A stretch of 64,000 bases of DNA from Manduca sexta (Eukaryota; Arthropoda; Insecta; Lepidoptera; Sphingidae): positions 6,518,609 to 6,582,608 of the forward strand of contig NC_051126.1 in the NCBI RefSeq assembly GCF_014839805.1. Direction: 5' to 3'. Position numbers and translations under genes: made by a program. Within the stretch, counting starts at the first letter, position 1, and each line of letters begins with the position of its first letter. Shown here piece by piece: positions 26,301 to 36,199 of this stretch. The notes beneath the pieces are model-generated. The model made no database searches. It was given only the letters and a program-made list of their open reading frames with translations, and had not been told where the DNA came from.

Positions 26301-29300
26301 AAATAACTACAAAAAACACACGTTTTTTATCTCTGAAGCTGCTGTAGGCTACTGAATCCGCTTTCGTCATATGAGGTGACAGAAGGCTTACCGCCTAGGT
26401 CGACTTATCCTCTCGTCCGATATGGCCTATACTTATATAGGACATATCGGGTGAAAATTCTATTTACATAAAAACGGGTGGTATAGACCGAAAAACGCAC
26501 ATTTTTTTACCGGTTCGCGAGTCAAATCCTGAATCTGCGGGGACACCTCAGTAGTCAAACGATGTCACTAGACCAATTACACGATGTAACGTAAATTGTA
26601 AATAAGAATAAAATAAAGAATGAAAATTAAGTGAAGATTGTTTAGTTTATTGAATTTTTATTTCTGACTGAATAATTTATCCAAAACCGATTCAGAACGC
26701 CTATTTGTCAGAATAAGTCCATCTATCACGATATTAGAATTTATGCGTTACAAGTTTTTCATTAAAATAATTTGGAACATAAATTTTGTAGACTGTCTAA
26801 TGTTTGTAGACAATATCGGAAAATATTATTTATTAGAATTTATAATTTATTGTGTATAAAAATGAAAAACATATATTTTTAAATAATTTGAACGTAATAA
26901 ATATAATTCGTGTTTGGCAATAAAACTATTTACAGTATTGTATCGCGATTTTAAATGATATAAAAAAAATCGCGATAAAAACCAAACAATAGTTTTATTT
27001 AAATTCGCGTAAATATAAGAAATCATAATTCATGTTTTATTTGATAGTAAATTATAAAAAATCATTAATTATATACAGCAGGTCTGTGTCCGCAGTAAAA
27101 ATCAGACCTCGATGCAAATTTAATAAAAAATGTCAATTTTGAATTTACTCAAATGTTGAAATCTGCCAACTTCAATTCTGATTTAAATTTCTAAAGTTGC
27201 TAAGTATATCCGGGAATAGTGCCATTGCAACTATTATTAATTACTTTGCAATTTACATTATTAATTTTACCCCGAACCTAATAATAGGTATCAAATACCG
27301 ATCAAATGTTACAAAATCCAAAGTCCAACAAACACAAAAGCCAAATGCAGGAAAATACACACAACAAAAGTTATCGTCGAACATTACCCGATTGATAACG
27401 CGAATTACCGCTTCTTACAACGCTTACGGCAATTTAATCTGCCGTTTATTGTCACGAACAATTATTACTGCGAATAATTGAGTTGTTGATATGGTAATCA
27501 TTTGTCGTTTACGTTTACTAAAGAATTGTTACGACTGATTATAATCTTGTTTGTGCAGTTTTTTTATCGTTTTATAGGTAATTGAAGTTATTTTCTATTT
27601 GTTCGAGAATTATTAAATTATGGACAATTTTGTTTAGATAAAATTACGGTATATAATTGAATATTCGTTCGAGACTAGTATATCTATTTGAGCGAAATCG
27701 TTTAGTCGTGCAAAATGAAATCTTAAATGACGCCAATACATCGCTGGCTCACTATTACAAGGTCCTATGTTATTTTACTTCTGTAGCAAAAATGAGATTT
27801 AAAAAAATGTGTTAGCAAAAATAAAAAAAAAACAATAATCCATGGATCTGCTTTCACTTATCTCCTGGGATTATAAGAAATTTTCACTAAAAATACTTAT
27901 AATCACGTGATATACATAATTAAAATTTCACGTCAAATATAACATAGGACCTTGTAATAGTGAGCCAGCGATATGTTTCTTATGAAATATAGCTTAAAAT
28001 AAAAACAAATACACATCTTATTTTATTCACTGAAAGTGAAGGTCTTGAATATTTTCGGTAGTAAAACTGTCACTTATAAATAAAAATGATCTTAAAACGT
28101 AATTTAATTTTAATCTTATTTGTTATAAAACTCAAATTTCTTTGTTAGCCGATTATTTTCTCACCTGTGCATATTATACTTTCGCTATAAAATTATATTT
28201 AACCGACATAATGTGTATGAATTGATCCTTATATATTAAACTTGATCAAACTTTAGAAATATTAAACATATTTATTTACGTTTAAGCGTATTGTATTAAG
28301 TTCAATGTCGAGTTTTCGAAAGTGTCGCGTCCTTGGTCGAGTGGCAATGTATACGCAGTGGCCAAAAGATTCTGAGTTCGTTTCAGAAATAATTAGCCCA
28401 GACTAGAAAACCTCGCGAGAAGCGTCAGTTAGTTAGTGTGTTGTAAAAACGATCATATTCTTTATCCAACATGTGAATAAGAGTGTTGCTCAGACCCCCC
28501 ATTGGACTTCATTACTTTTCCACATAGAAGAGAAAAGGTGGAGTCGATTTTTTAACTTTTAAAACTCTCTCAGACTATATTAATAAGCCGGCATAATTGT
28601 GTCGACTGTCAAGGGGTAATCATCTATCGTCAATCGACATTCTATTGGACCCTACTGCACTTACTATCAGAAGCAGTAGGGTCACTTTGCCACATGTATA
28701 AAAAATATCAATTGGATGCTACATTACTCCTGAGTGTTATAAGTTATTCTTTGTCCCAGGAAAACAATTATCCCAGACCATCTTTTCATGAAGGTGGAGC
28801 CGCAGGCAAAAGCTAATCTATATATATAAAAATGAATCCCTATTTCCCTTGGTCACGCCATCACGCGTGAACGGCTGGACCGATATCACTATTTTTTTTT
28901 GTTGTGTTTGTTATTGTCAGGAGAAGGTTCTTATGAAAGAAAAAAATCAAAAAATTGCGCGGAAAATTAGAAAATTTAAGAAAACTTAACGAATATATTA
29001 ATTTTATATAACTGTCAATTGTTTGAAATAACTGTCAGCGATTGACAGAATGCGCGCTGCAAATTCATAGTTTAGACGGGACAACGTCTGTCGGGTCAAC
29101 TAGTTAATCAATAAAAGTTCATCAAACATGATTATATATCTTTCCAGCCAGCGGCGAATCAGTGGATGCGACGCAAGAGCTAATAACTCTATCGCTGGCG
29201 AATATTTTCGGTTCGTTCGTGGGCGCTATGCCGATCACAGGCTCGTTCTCTCGCAGCGCGGTGAACCACGCGAGCGGTGTCGCGACGCAGTTCGGCAGTA

Positions 29301-32300
29301 TTTTCACAGGTAATACTGACATTTTAATTTGGCCCGGTTATTTTAGTTCTCGTATCTCGGCTTCGGTGACTGAGACGGATGTGATATGGTAGTTTACTGC
29401 TCAGTATCAGCCCTGAGTTTGAAAGGGAGAAATGTGTGATGAATATATTTTTACTTTATAAAGTTTCCAAAACATGTTACGGATGTTCTTGTAAAAACTG
29501 GAGTCACTTTATTTGAGTAAATATAGATTTACATGAATTGTTTTTTCTATCGACGCCGAGAAATATGCATGTAGTAAAAGTAAAATATACAGTAAAGAGC
29601 TGTATACTGTAACTTAACTAACGATTTTTAATGACAATATATAAATTTGTTCTTTACAGGTATTCTAGTTCTGTTAGCTCTCAGTCTACTCACGCCTTAT
29701 TTCTACTATATACCGAAGGCGTCTCTGGCCGCGGTGGTCATATGCGCCGTCATATTCATGATAGAATATGAGGTAAGTGTAATCTATGACACGTCTAATC
29801 TAATCAATATGTAAAGACAAAAACTTTGCATCCCTTTTTAATCACATTTCGTGCATCGTGGAGTGTGAGATAGGCATGATTAAAGTTCATATAGAGTGCA
29901 GAAAAATAAAATTTATATGAATATATTATACGTGTTACAAATATATAATTATATTTGTAACACATATAATATATAAAGTTTATTTTTCTGAAGAAAAAAT
30001 AATTATTGAATTGAATTTCAACTACCGGTCGACCACTAGTGTTACTTCTTTCCAATGAAGACAAGTTGAATTCGATAGCCTAGTTGGCACCAGGATTGCT
30101 AATAAATTGAGGCAATAAAGGGAAAAACTTTGAAGAATAACATAGTGTATTGCAGGACACGCTTAGCGCTAAAGTATTAGATTTTTAACTCTTATAAAAT
30201 CTAATAATTACACTCGATTTATGGTCCTTCGAACCGGAATTTAATAGTATTGTCATACTTTTAAGTGATAGTAGATATATACAAACTGGTGGTACTATCT
30301 CAAACGGTCTAGAACATACGAGATTCCTGTCTGGCTAAATATATAAATATTATTTTTCTATGTAAAGATACAAGGTTAAACAAATTGTATCTCCTTATCT
30401 TAAATTTAAAAAAAAATATATTTTTAAAAGAATATTAGAAAACACTTTAAAAACTAAAATAACGACTCAAACGGAATGAGAAAATTATGGGTCATACTTA
30501 CATAATCATTAATTATTCAGAATTGATTCCTACTTACGTAATCAAATGGGCAATGTAACGTAAAATGTAATTTCCAGTCATTATTAATATATCAATTCAT
30601 GATTTGTTAAAGAATAATATTATATAATTATTGGCGTATGCATAATTTGTAATTGTACTAATTGCTGCAACTACTAATAATCGCATTTGAGTTACTTGTG
30701 CCGCACCATCAGGCAGCATACGTGAACACGCAGGGGGGAACCCTCCTTCTTATAACTTGGGATCTTTCGAGCGGAGCGTGAAGAAGCAATTATCCAAGCC
30801 GGCATGACTGTGCCGACAGTCTGGGGATGCTTCCGTCTTTTGCCGGTCCATAGTTTCTTTGAGCTTCACTTCGCTTACCATCACGTGTTGTGAAGCCACT
30901 TTGCCAAACTTTTGTAAAAAAATAGTAGGTGAATAAAAATATAAGTCTACAATTTGCATGTAACACTGTACCTATACGCATGGCAAAAGAATTTTATTTT
31001 CTACTCATATTAATACGAATTTTTGGATGTCTGAAGTGAACTCAGAAACTGCTGAACGGATTTGTGTGAAATTTGGCACACGGGTAGATCATGTCATTAA
31101 ATAACATAATTTGAGCTACATTATCCCGATACATTGCCCCCTGAGATACAATTGAAATAATTTATAGTTACTTAACTAATACAGATATCATCAAACATTG
31201 TATCTAGACAAATCTACATTACTATTTCAAATAAAGATTTATTATTATTATAAATAAAAATAACTAGATGGCTCATAGGTCGTACAGATGGCCCTATGAA
31301 TCGCTACTGATTTACAGACTTTTATAGCTTATAAGGCTGTTCACACGGCTGAAGCCACAAGCAGCATCTAGTATAGTATATATAATGATATTAGTCCAGT
31401 ATTATATACTGTCCCACTGTTGGGTACGGCCTCTACTACTGAGAGGGATTGGGGCTTAGTCCACCTCGCTGGTCTACTGCGGATTGGCAGATTTTACATA
31501 ACCTCAAAGTTCTTATAAAAAACTTCTCATGTATGCAGGTATTCTCACGATGATTTCCTTCACTGTTAAAGCAAGCGATACACATAACTAAAGAATAGTT
31601 AGCGGTATGTGCCTTGGTTTTTAAACCTGCGGTCATTCGTCTTGGCAGTCTATTCAAGTCCTAACTAGGCTATCACCGCTCCTATAATAATATATTTATA
31701 TTTGTAGAACACTGGCAATACGTCTTATGTTCACTATAAATAAGTTCACAATTGAGAGTGACTTAAACACAGTCCAAAAAAGCGTTCTACCGTAAAATTA
31801 TTTTTCCTGTTATTGATTTCTTGACATGTTAATAACTTCACGCAATAGTAATCATTAAAATTCATTATTCAAAAGTACTTCAATAGACATTCAGTTAAAT
31901 GTTTTAATTGTGAAATATTTTCGGATAAAAGTTTTTCTTAATCATTTTCATCGCTCCTCGTAAGCATTCTTGATATAATAAATTTTATGTGTTCTGCGGT
32001 AGTTTTGCGCCGTCAAACATCAGTATTCTGGTTTGAACATTTTAACTGACGTTGTATCGAGGTGTTATTAGTATTACGATATCTCTGGCTTACTATTACA
32101 AGGTTCTATGCTATAGCTTTTGCACAAATTGAAATATATTTATCATAACATTCTTTGTCTTTCAGTAACAAATGCACTAATCCCAAAAAAGAAATAAAGA
32201 GGGAACCATGAATGTCTTGAACTTTGAACTTGTCTTTTCTACTTTTACCGACATTCAAATATTAAATCTGATATTTTCAATTAACTTAAAAATTAGTAAG

Positions 32301-35300
32301 ACCCAGTAATTGTGAGTCAGCGATATGTTTCAGCATGACGAGAATTCAATGTTGTACACAGTTTTGGATGATAATATTCTCTTTGATAACTTCATTTGGT
32401 TATATAAATAAACAAATTAGATAGTCGTATACACATTATGAGAGGATTCAATAACTACAATATCAAAGGCTTATGTCTTATACCTAAATATTGATACGCA
32501 GGTAGTAAAACCAATGTGGCGGTCGCGGCGCGCCGACCTCGTGCCGGCGTTCGCAACGTTCGCGCTATGTCTCTCAGTGGGCGTGGAGTTAGGCATACTG
32601 GCCGGTGTGGCTGTCAACCTGATTCTTCTGCTGTATCCCAGTGCAAGGCCGCAGCTTGAAGTCGAAGTTGTTACGGTATGTATCTATACTATTATATAAA
32701 GCTGAAGAGTTTGTTTGTTTGTTTGTTTGTTTGTTTGTTTGTTTGTTTGTTTGTTTGTTTGTTTGTTTGTTTGAACGCGCTAATCTCAGGAACTACCAGT
32801 CCAAACTGAAAAATTCTTTTTGCGTTGGATAGCCCTTTGTCCGTGGAGTGCTATAGGCTATATATCATCACGCTATACCCAATAGGAGCGGAGCAGTAAT
32901 GGCTAATCTCAGGAACTACCGGTCCAAACTGAAAAATTCTTTTTGCGTTGGATAGCCCTTTGTCCGTGGAGTGCTATAGGCTATATACCATCACGCTATA
33001 CCCAATAGGAGCGGAGCAGTAATGGCTAATCTTAGGAACTACCGGTCCAAACTGAAAAATTCTTTTTGCGTTGGATAGCCCTTTGTTCGTGGATTGCTAT
33101 AGGCTATATATCATCACGCTATACCCAATAGGAGCGGAGCAGTAATGGCTAATCTCAGGAACTACCGGTCCAAACTGAAAAAATCTTTTTGCGTTGGATA
33201 GCCCTTTGTTCGTGGAATGCTATAGGCTATATATCATCACGCTATACCCAATAGGAGCGGAGCAGTAATGGCTAAACTCAGGAACTACCGATTCGAACTG
33301 AAAAATTCTTTTTGTGTTGAATAGCCCTTTGTTTGTGGAGTGCTCTAAGTTATATATCATCACGCTATGACCAATAGGAGCGGAGCAGTAATGGCTAATC
33401 TCAGGAACTACCAGTTTGAACTGAAAAATACGTTTGTGTTGGATAGCCCTTTATTTGTGGGGTGCTATAGGCTGTATATCATCACGCTATGACCAATAGG
33501 AGAGGAGCAGTAATGAAACATGTTGCAAATACAAGGACAATTTATTAGTTTTGAGAGCTTCCGTTGCGTGCCTTGCGTAAACTAAACGGTTAAAGTTATG
33601 CAACAATGATGTATGACGGGATGGTTCCTCTTAAAAAGTTCTAAAAAAAATATTATAAAACAAAGTCCCCCGCTGCATCCGTCTGCCTGAACGTCTTAAA
33701 CTCAAAAACTACCCAACGTATTAAGATGAAATTTGGTATGGAGACAGTTTGTAACCCTGGGAAGAACATAGGCTCCCGGGAAACTACTACTTTTATAATG
33801 GAAAACTTTAGCCTGAAAAGCTTTATAACGCGGGCGGAGCCGCGAGCAAAAGCTAGTCTTAAATATAGGTAAAGTATTAATTCGTTTCTTGGTTTATTGT
33901 GGAACCCTTAAGTAATGATTTATTTTTTTATTAATAACCATTGATGGGTATTTTATTTTGAGTTAATTATGTAAATAAGGGAAGAAAGGAGATGTGTATA
34001 CATAGTCTAAATAAATTGCAGGAATGTTTAAATATCAATCTTTGCTTGTAAAATTATATCCCAAAAACGTAAAAAACTTACAATAAGTCATGTAGTACAT
34101 TAAATTTCTAATGTCTCATCTAGACTACTGGCGAATAAATATGACTATGAATTTTGAGCAACGAATACACCCGACTAAGCTTTGTACATTTTCGTATCCA
34201 TGACTATTCGTCTATGCTCAGGACCTAAATCAAGGGTACACTCGATTTTTTTTTATACGAGTACGAAATAGTAACCCCGATGCACCTCATTGTAAGTAGA
34301 GTAGGGTCCATCCACTATAATGTCATGATGACAACTGATGAAAGAAGATTACCCCTCGACAGTCGACACAATTATGCCGGCCTGTAACCATATTGTACAT
34401 AAGATTGTCACATATTTCTTTCAGAACCCATCGGGCCTCAACTACTTAATGGTGACCGTGGGAAATAGTCTCTATTTCCCTGGAGTGGAATACATACGTC
34501 AGTATGTCGAAAGAGCTGCGAAAAAACAAGGCGGATGCAGTATGCCAGTCGTTATAGACTGCAGATATGTGCTAGGTAAGCTATAACATAGTCCAAATTT
34601 TAATTAGTAATAAGCAGTTTTTTTTATTAAACGAAAAAATATCACATAGCAAATACTATAATAGTCCACTAGCATCTCTTTTTTGTATACTTATTTATAA
34701 TTTGTAGTTCTAACAAAATGTAATGGGTTAAGGTAGGAAAATTGTTGAGGGTACCACAATGGATGATTTTTTTACTTTATTGGATATTGAACAACGTACA
34801 TATGGTATAAAATCCGACGAACCAACCGTATACGACACTTTGACCTTCCAGAACAAAAAAACCTTCAAAAAATAATTAAAATATATATTTAAAAGGTCAT
34901 AAAAAATTATAAGTCATCTAAGTCCTCGAACTCGCTGTGTTCAAATAATATACTTTGTGTTATTTCAGGCGCGGACTTCACAGCGGCTAAAGGCATGTGC
35001 GCATTGTCAAGCTCTCTCTCATCTCGCGGTCAGCCGCTGATATTGCTCTCGCCTCGGGCCAACGTGGCCTCTGTGTTCAGCAACTCAGGGTCCAGCGTCG
35101 TTGTGGTGCTGTCTAACAATGAGTTAGAATCTACATTGCAAAGTAAGTTATATTAAGCTGCGGTCACATTTGATGACCTATTGAAGTTTGTTCGTATGCT
35201 GACGAAAGCGAGAAAATAAGTCAACTGATTGTTAATGTTTGTATGAACAGCGATAATACTAACTTTAAGGAGAAGAAAGCGGGTTATTCGCGTTTGGTAA

Positions 35301-35788
35301 TAAAAATGTCTTCGAGCAGAATTCAATTACAGCAAGAAATAACATTATACAATATGTCATACGAAGAAAAAAAAAAGTGCAAAATAACCCTAGCAAAACA
35401 ATTCTTAGGTTAATTTCATGATGAAAAAATAAAAGTTAGTAATTAGATAAAATAAAATGTAAACAAGTTAAGAATGTCATTTACATTAATGTCGTTCACT
35501 TTTACATTCAGTCGGGTTACAGTTATTCGATGGATAACTTTTATCGGATACATTTAAAATCGACTGTAAATTGAATTTACATTAAAAAAAATATTTCCAG
35601 ATGTTACCGGCCAAATACCACTGCCACTTATCAATGGTCACGGAAAAGGACAGACGCCGCCGCCAAACTACGACTCTCTTCGCACCGACGAAATTACTGA
35701 AATAGTCATATGTGACGAACAAAACAGGACTCCTCTGCTTTGCAGGAGTGCGGCCAAATCTCACGCCACAGAGATCAATGACACATGA
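14115..35788 (+). CDS. SLC26/SulP anion transporter, SLC26A11-like (632 aa, 12 coding exons)
   Basis: Plasma-membrane anion transporter of the SLC26 (SulP) family; it resembles the sodium-independent sulfate transporter SLC26A11 and its insect relatives. Coding exons: 14115-14315, 14931-15126, 21558-21697, 22023-22103, 23616-23779, 24125-24279, 29148-29309, 29660-29772, 32502-32675, 34425-34575, 34969-35142, 35601-35788. All junctions are GT-AG and the phases agree; the coding sum is 1899 nt. The membrane domain spans roughly residues 35-455, with TM1 motif [17 protein letters not shown] and the sulfate-transporter signature [20 protein letters not shown], in which Cys replaces the usual Ser. 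Family blocks [30 protein letters not shown] and [14 protein letters not shown] follow. The C-terminal STAS domain (about 463-600) includes [13 protein letters not shown] and [10 protein letters not shown]. No exon is missing relative to the family's ~600-residue length. Substrate is inferred from family only. Confidence 0.95.
14931..15126 (+). CDS. SLC26 coding exon 2 (68-133, split)
   Basis: The acceptor GTGTTTTTACAG precedes TTCGGGTTATAT. It encodes the SulP signature [20 protein letters not shown] and [19 protein letters not shown], two membrane segments. The donor is TTAG|GTAAGAA, phase 1, with Gly133 split. Confidence 0.93.
15236..15535 (-). repeat. SINE family A copy in intron 2
   Basis: A minus-strand copy: the tail TAATATCAGCCCAGTATTCT is at the left and the reverse-complemented A box region (CCCAACTAGGTTATCG) at the right. 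Internal deletions are visible relative to the 19.4-kb copy. Confidence 0.85.
16700..18022 (-). mobile_element. TRIM-like element: 182-bp direct terminal repeats around a GC-rich core
   Basis: 16700-16881 and 17841-18022 are near-identical 182-bp direct repeats. Read on the minus strand, each begins TGTGGCGGGACAGCTAGTGC and ends CACCTCCGAATA, and a G-rich tract (CCGGGGGGGAGTGA) lies just before the downstream repeat like a polypurine tract. This is the layout of a small non-autonomous LTR element. The core (about 960 bp) is much more GC-rich than its surroundings, contains a 13-unit minisatellite and has no pol or gag. No convincing primer-binding site or 5-bp target duplication was found, so the class assignment is tentative. 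Confidence 0.55.
16990..17294 (+). repeat. 23-24-bp minisatellite, 13 units
   Basis: The unit is GATGCCCCAGTGAGTCGGGG plus TGA, repeated head to tail with small variants such as CCCCC for CCCC, TCGAGG, GTGTGTCGG and GATACCCC. It gives open frames in several phases of the minus strand (repeats of SHPDSLG and TPTHWG), which are products of the repeat and not evidence of a protein. Every unit contains GGTGAGAT, a good match to a 5' splice site in the sense direction of the SLC26 gene. Confidence 0.9.
19376..19855 (-). repeat. SINE family A copy plus adjoining fragment in intron 2
   Basis: 19,376-19,705 is a full-length minus-strand copy with intact B box (GGATTTGAACC in reverse) and A box (CCAACTAGGCTA). 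A second, 3'-end-only fragment follows directly at 19,708-19,855 (TATATCAGCCCTGTATTATG), suggesting insertion of one SINE into the tail of another. Confidence 0.88.
20045..20160 (+). repeat. SINE family A 3' fragment
   Basis: Contains GCACTAGGCCAGCGTGATGG and CCAGCAGTGGGATAGTATAC, which are the 3' half of the family A SINE in plus orientation. The tRNA-like head is missing. Confidence 0.7.
20640..20905 (+). repeat. Dispersed repeat with TTTATCGCG / CCCGACGTTTCGAAGAC blocks, two tandem copies
   Basis: Two copies (about 20,650-20,735 and 20,813-20,895) share AAACTATTTTACG, TTTTA(T/A)CGCG, TCTCCCGACGTTTCGAAGAC and TTT(G/T)CAGCCTTC. A third diverged copy lies at 58,990-59,095. The class is unknown and no ORF was found. 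Confidence 0.65.
21307..21492 (+). mobile_element. Degenerate short Helitron in intron 2, 66 bp before exon 3
   Basis: Starts TCTAATATAAAAGACCTGAA, with the GAAGAGTTTGTTTGTT and GAACGCGCTAATC blocks of the intron-9 Helitron, and ends with GGAGCCGCAGGCAAAAGCTT. The terminal CTAG has mutated to CTTG. It is an old copy. Confidence 0.6.
21558..21697 (+). CDS. SLC26 coding exon 3 (133-179)
   Basis: The acceptor TTTTTTTGTCCCGCAG is followed by GT completing Gly133. It encodes [20 protein letters not shown] and [10 protein letters not shown]. The donor is ATTAAAAAA|GTAAGT, phase 0. Confidence 0.93.
22023..22103 (+). CDS. SLC26 coding exon 4 (180-206)
   Basis: An 81-nt exon between acceptor ATTGTCTTCCAG and donor ATGCGA|GTAAGT, phase 0 on both sides. 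It encodes [20 protein letters not shown], a membrane segment. Confidence 0.9.
22826..23155 (-). repeat. SINE family A copy in intron 4
   Basis: Full-length minus-strand copy, tail at the left (AATATCAGCCCTGTATTATA) and A/B boxes at the right. It is very similar to the 19.4-kb copy but carries a short local duplication near 23,028-23,045. Confidence 0.88.
23616..23779 (+). CDS. SLC26 coding exon 5 (207-261, split)
   Basis: The acceptor TTTTTTTCATTTCAG precedes AAAATGAAAG. It encodes a polar loop ([16 protein letters not shown]), then [20 protein letters not shown]. The donor is GTAAA|GTACGT, phase 2. Confidence 0.92.
24125..24279 (+). CDS. SLC26 coding exon 6 (261-313, split)
   Basis: The acceptor TTTATTTCTTTCAG precedes AGAAGGTC. 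It continues [14 protein letters not shown], the conserved extracellular-loop block, then [18 protein letters not shown]. The donor is TTTTG|GTGAGT, phase 1. Confidence 0.93.
24887..25128 (-). mobile_element. Short Helitron (CGTTGTCCCGTC family) in intron 6
   Basis: A minus-strand copy of the same family as 28,818-29,103, sharing the 3' end ACGGGACAACGTCTGTAGGG and the terminal CTAG. The 5' end is less well preserved. Confidence 0.65.
25508..25775 (-). repeat. SINE family A copy, diverged, in intron 6
   Basis: Tail TGCCAGCCCCGTATTATATA at the left, body CACGGTGGCCTA in the middle and CCAACTAGGCTATCG at the right. Several internal deletions are present. Confidence 0.8.
25993..26156. mobile_element. 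piggyBac-type MITE (TTAA target site)
   Basis: Flanked by TTAA on both sides (25,989-25,992 and 26,157-26,160). It starts CCCATTTACCAGCGGAATGT and ends in its inverted complement ...CCGATGCTAAATGGG. The inverted arms run about 70 bp each of a 164-bp element. TTAA plus CCC ends are the piggyBac hallmark. It is non-coding. Confidence 0.85.
26417..26450. other. Compact hairpin with 15-bp arms
   Basis: The arms CCGATATGGCCTATA and TATAGGACATATCGG pair at 14 of 15 positions around a CTTA loop. Too short for a pre-miRNA, it may be part of an unrecognised mobile element; no second copy was seen. Confidence 0.5.
27740..27972. mobile_element. MITE (ATCGCTGGCTCACTATTAC family) copy 1, intron 6
   Basis: Terminal inverted repeats of about 35 bp: left ATCGCTGGCTCACTATTACA and AGGTCCTATGTTAT, mirrored at the right end. 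A diverged second copy is at 32,081-32,324. No ORF is present and the target duplication is not clear. Confidence 0.85.
28325..28450 (+). repeat. Decayed tRNA-like SINE head
   Basis: TCGCGTCCTTGGTCGAGTGG resembles a pol III A-box region, followed by TTCTGAGTTCGTTTC in B-box position. The similarity is to the family B head only and weak. Confidence 0.4.
28585..28690 (-). repeat. Dispersed repeat fragment (GCCGGCATAATTG family)
   Basis: Reverse-oriented partial copy of the 3888-4132 repeat, with AGCCGGCATAATTGTGTCGA and CATTCTATTGGACCCTACTG. Confidence 0.6.
28818..29103 (+). mobile_element. Short Helitron ending 44 bp before exon 7
   Basis: A|TCTATATATATAAAAATGAA at the 5' end. The 3' end GACGGGACAACGTC is a stem-loop followed by TGTCGGGTCAACTAG and then T at 29,104. 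It is 286 bp and non-coding. A decayed Helitron 3' end (GGAGCCGCAGGCAAAAGCTA) abuts its left side at 28,800-28,816. The homologous inverted copy is at 24,887. Confidence 0.8.
29148..29309 (+). CDS. SLC26 coding exon 7 (313-367, split)
   Basis: The acceptor TATATATCTTTCCAG precedes CCAGCGG. It encodes [20 protein letters not shown] and [18 protein letters not shown], the most conserved core of SulP transporters. The donor is ACAG|GTAATA, phase 1. It is GC-rich compared with the introns. Confidence 0.95.
29660..29772 (+). CDS. SLC26 coding exon 8 (367-404)
   Basis: The acceptor TTCTTTACAG precedes GTATTC. It encodes [20 protein letters not shown] and [13 protein letters not shown]. The donor is GAG|GTAAGT, phase 0. 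Confidence 0.94.
31016..31371 (+). mobile_element. Degenerate Helitron in intron 8
   Basis: Contains the Helitron-family block CTGCTGAACGGATTTGTGTG and ends ...GAAGCCACAAGCAGCATCTAG with CTAG at 31,368-31,371 followed by T. The 5' boundary is uncertain. Confidence 0.5.
31388..31682 (-). repeat. SINE family A copy, diverged, in intron 8
   Basis: Tail TATTAGTCCAGTATTATATA, body CTGAGAGGGATTGGGGCTTA and head CCTAACTAGGCTATCACCGC, reverse orientation. Confidence 0.8.
32081..32324. mobile_element. MITE (ATCGCTGGCTCACTATTAC family) copy 2, intron 8
   Basis: Left end ATCTCTGGCTTACTATTACA and right end GTAATTGTGAGTCAGCGAT are diverged forms of the TIRs at 27,740-27,972. The interior is unrelated in length and non-coding. 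Confidence 0.7.
32502..32675 (+). CDS. SLC26 coding exon 9 (405-462)
   Basis: The acceptor ATTGATACGCAG precedes GTAGTAAAACC. It encodes [20 protein letters not shown], then [20 protein letters not shown], the last membrane segments before the STAS domain. The donor is ACG|GTATGTA, phase 0. Only 7 intron bases separate it from a Helitron. Confidence 0.94.
32683..33856 (+). mobile_element. Non-autonomous Helitron (1174 bp) starting at +8 of intron 9
   Basis: A|TCTATACTATTATATAAAGC at the 5' end and GCGGGCGGAGCCGCGAGC hairpin plus AAAAGCTAG|T at the 3' end give the complete Helitron signature. The inside comprises a (GTTT)n microsatellite at about 32,709-32,772, six 123-bp tandem units (32,779-33,515) and a unique 340-bp tail. 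There is no helicase, so it must move in trans. An inverted relative with three units is at 38,092-38,880. Confidence 0.88.
32779..33515 (+). repeat. Six tandem 123-bp units inside the Helitron
   Basis: Units begin GCTAATCTCAGGAACTACC at 32,779, 32,902, 33,025, 33,148, 33,271 and 33,394, always 123 bp apart, and end in AGGAGCGGAGCAGTAATG. Units 5 and 6 are the most diverged (TTTGTGTTGAATAGC; GACCAATAGGAG). The regular spacing with graded divergence points to expansion from the 5' side. Confidence 0.93.
34268..34388 (+). repeat. Dispersed repeat fragment just before exon 10
   Basis: Shares CCCCGATGCACCTCATTGTA (diverged), GTAGGGTCCA and AATTATGCCGGCCTGT with the repeat at 3888-4132. It stops about 36 bp before the exon 10 boundary. 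Confidence 0.6.
34425..34575 (+). CDS. SLC26 coding exon 10 (463-513, split), STAS start
   Basis: The acceptor CATATTTCTTTCAG precedes AACCCATCGG. It encodes [20 protein letters not shown] and [11 protein letters not shown], the first strands of the STAS domain. The donor is CTAG|GTAAGC, phase 1. Confidence 0.92.
34969..35142 (+). CDS. SLC26 coding exon 11 (513-571, split)
   Basis: The acceptor TGTTATTTCAG precedes GCGCGG. It encodes [20 protein letters not shown] and [15 protein letters not shown], the STAS core. The donor is CAAA|GTAAGT, phase 1. Confidence 0.92.
35601..35788 (+). CDS. SLC26 coding exon 12 (571-632) and stop
   Basis: The acceptor AATATTTCCAG precedes ATGTTACC. It encodes the polar cytosolic tail, with [14 protein letters not shown], and ends [13 protein letters not shown]. 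The phase completes Asn571. No PDZ-type C-terminal motif is obvious. Confidence 0.9.
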
Positions 35789-36199
35789 TCTCGCCAACAT
35801 ATATACATATAGTGTATAAGTATGTACAGTATAAAGTGACATTAGTTAGCAATACTTACTATTGAAATTGTGTATAGCGCCATCTATAGGTGATGCATAT
35901 CACAATAACTGCGTCGGATCCGTATTCTATTAGTTTACAGCAATATAAACTGCGTTAAGTCTCGAAAAGTAAATTCCATTTAATTAGTAAATAGATTCTT
36001 CAAATACCATACTAGTATAACAAATAGTAACATGTTATCTTATAAATTTAAGACCTAATACTAAGGCAATTTCGGCTGTTCGTATATAATGATTTGTACA
36101 TGTTTACACGTAACATTTTTATACACGTTAAATCGTCCAAAAATTTCACATAAACCTAGCTCTGAACATGGAATACCTAAATTAAATACATTATTATAT

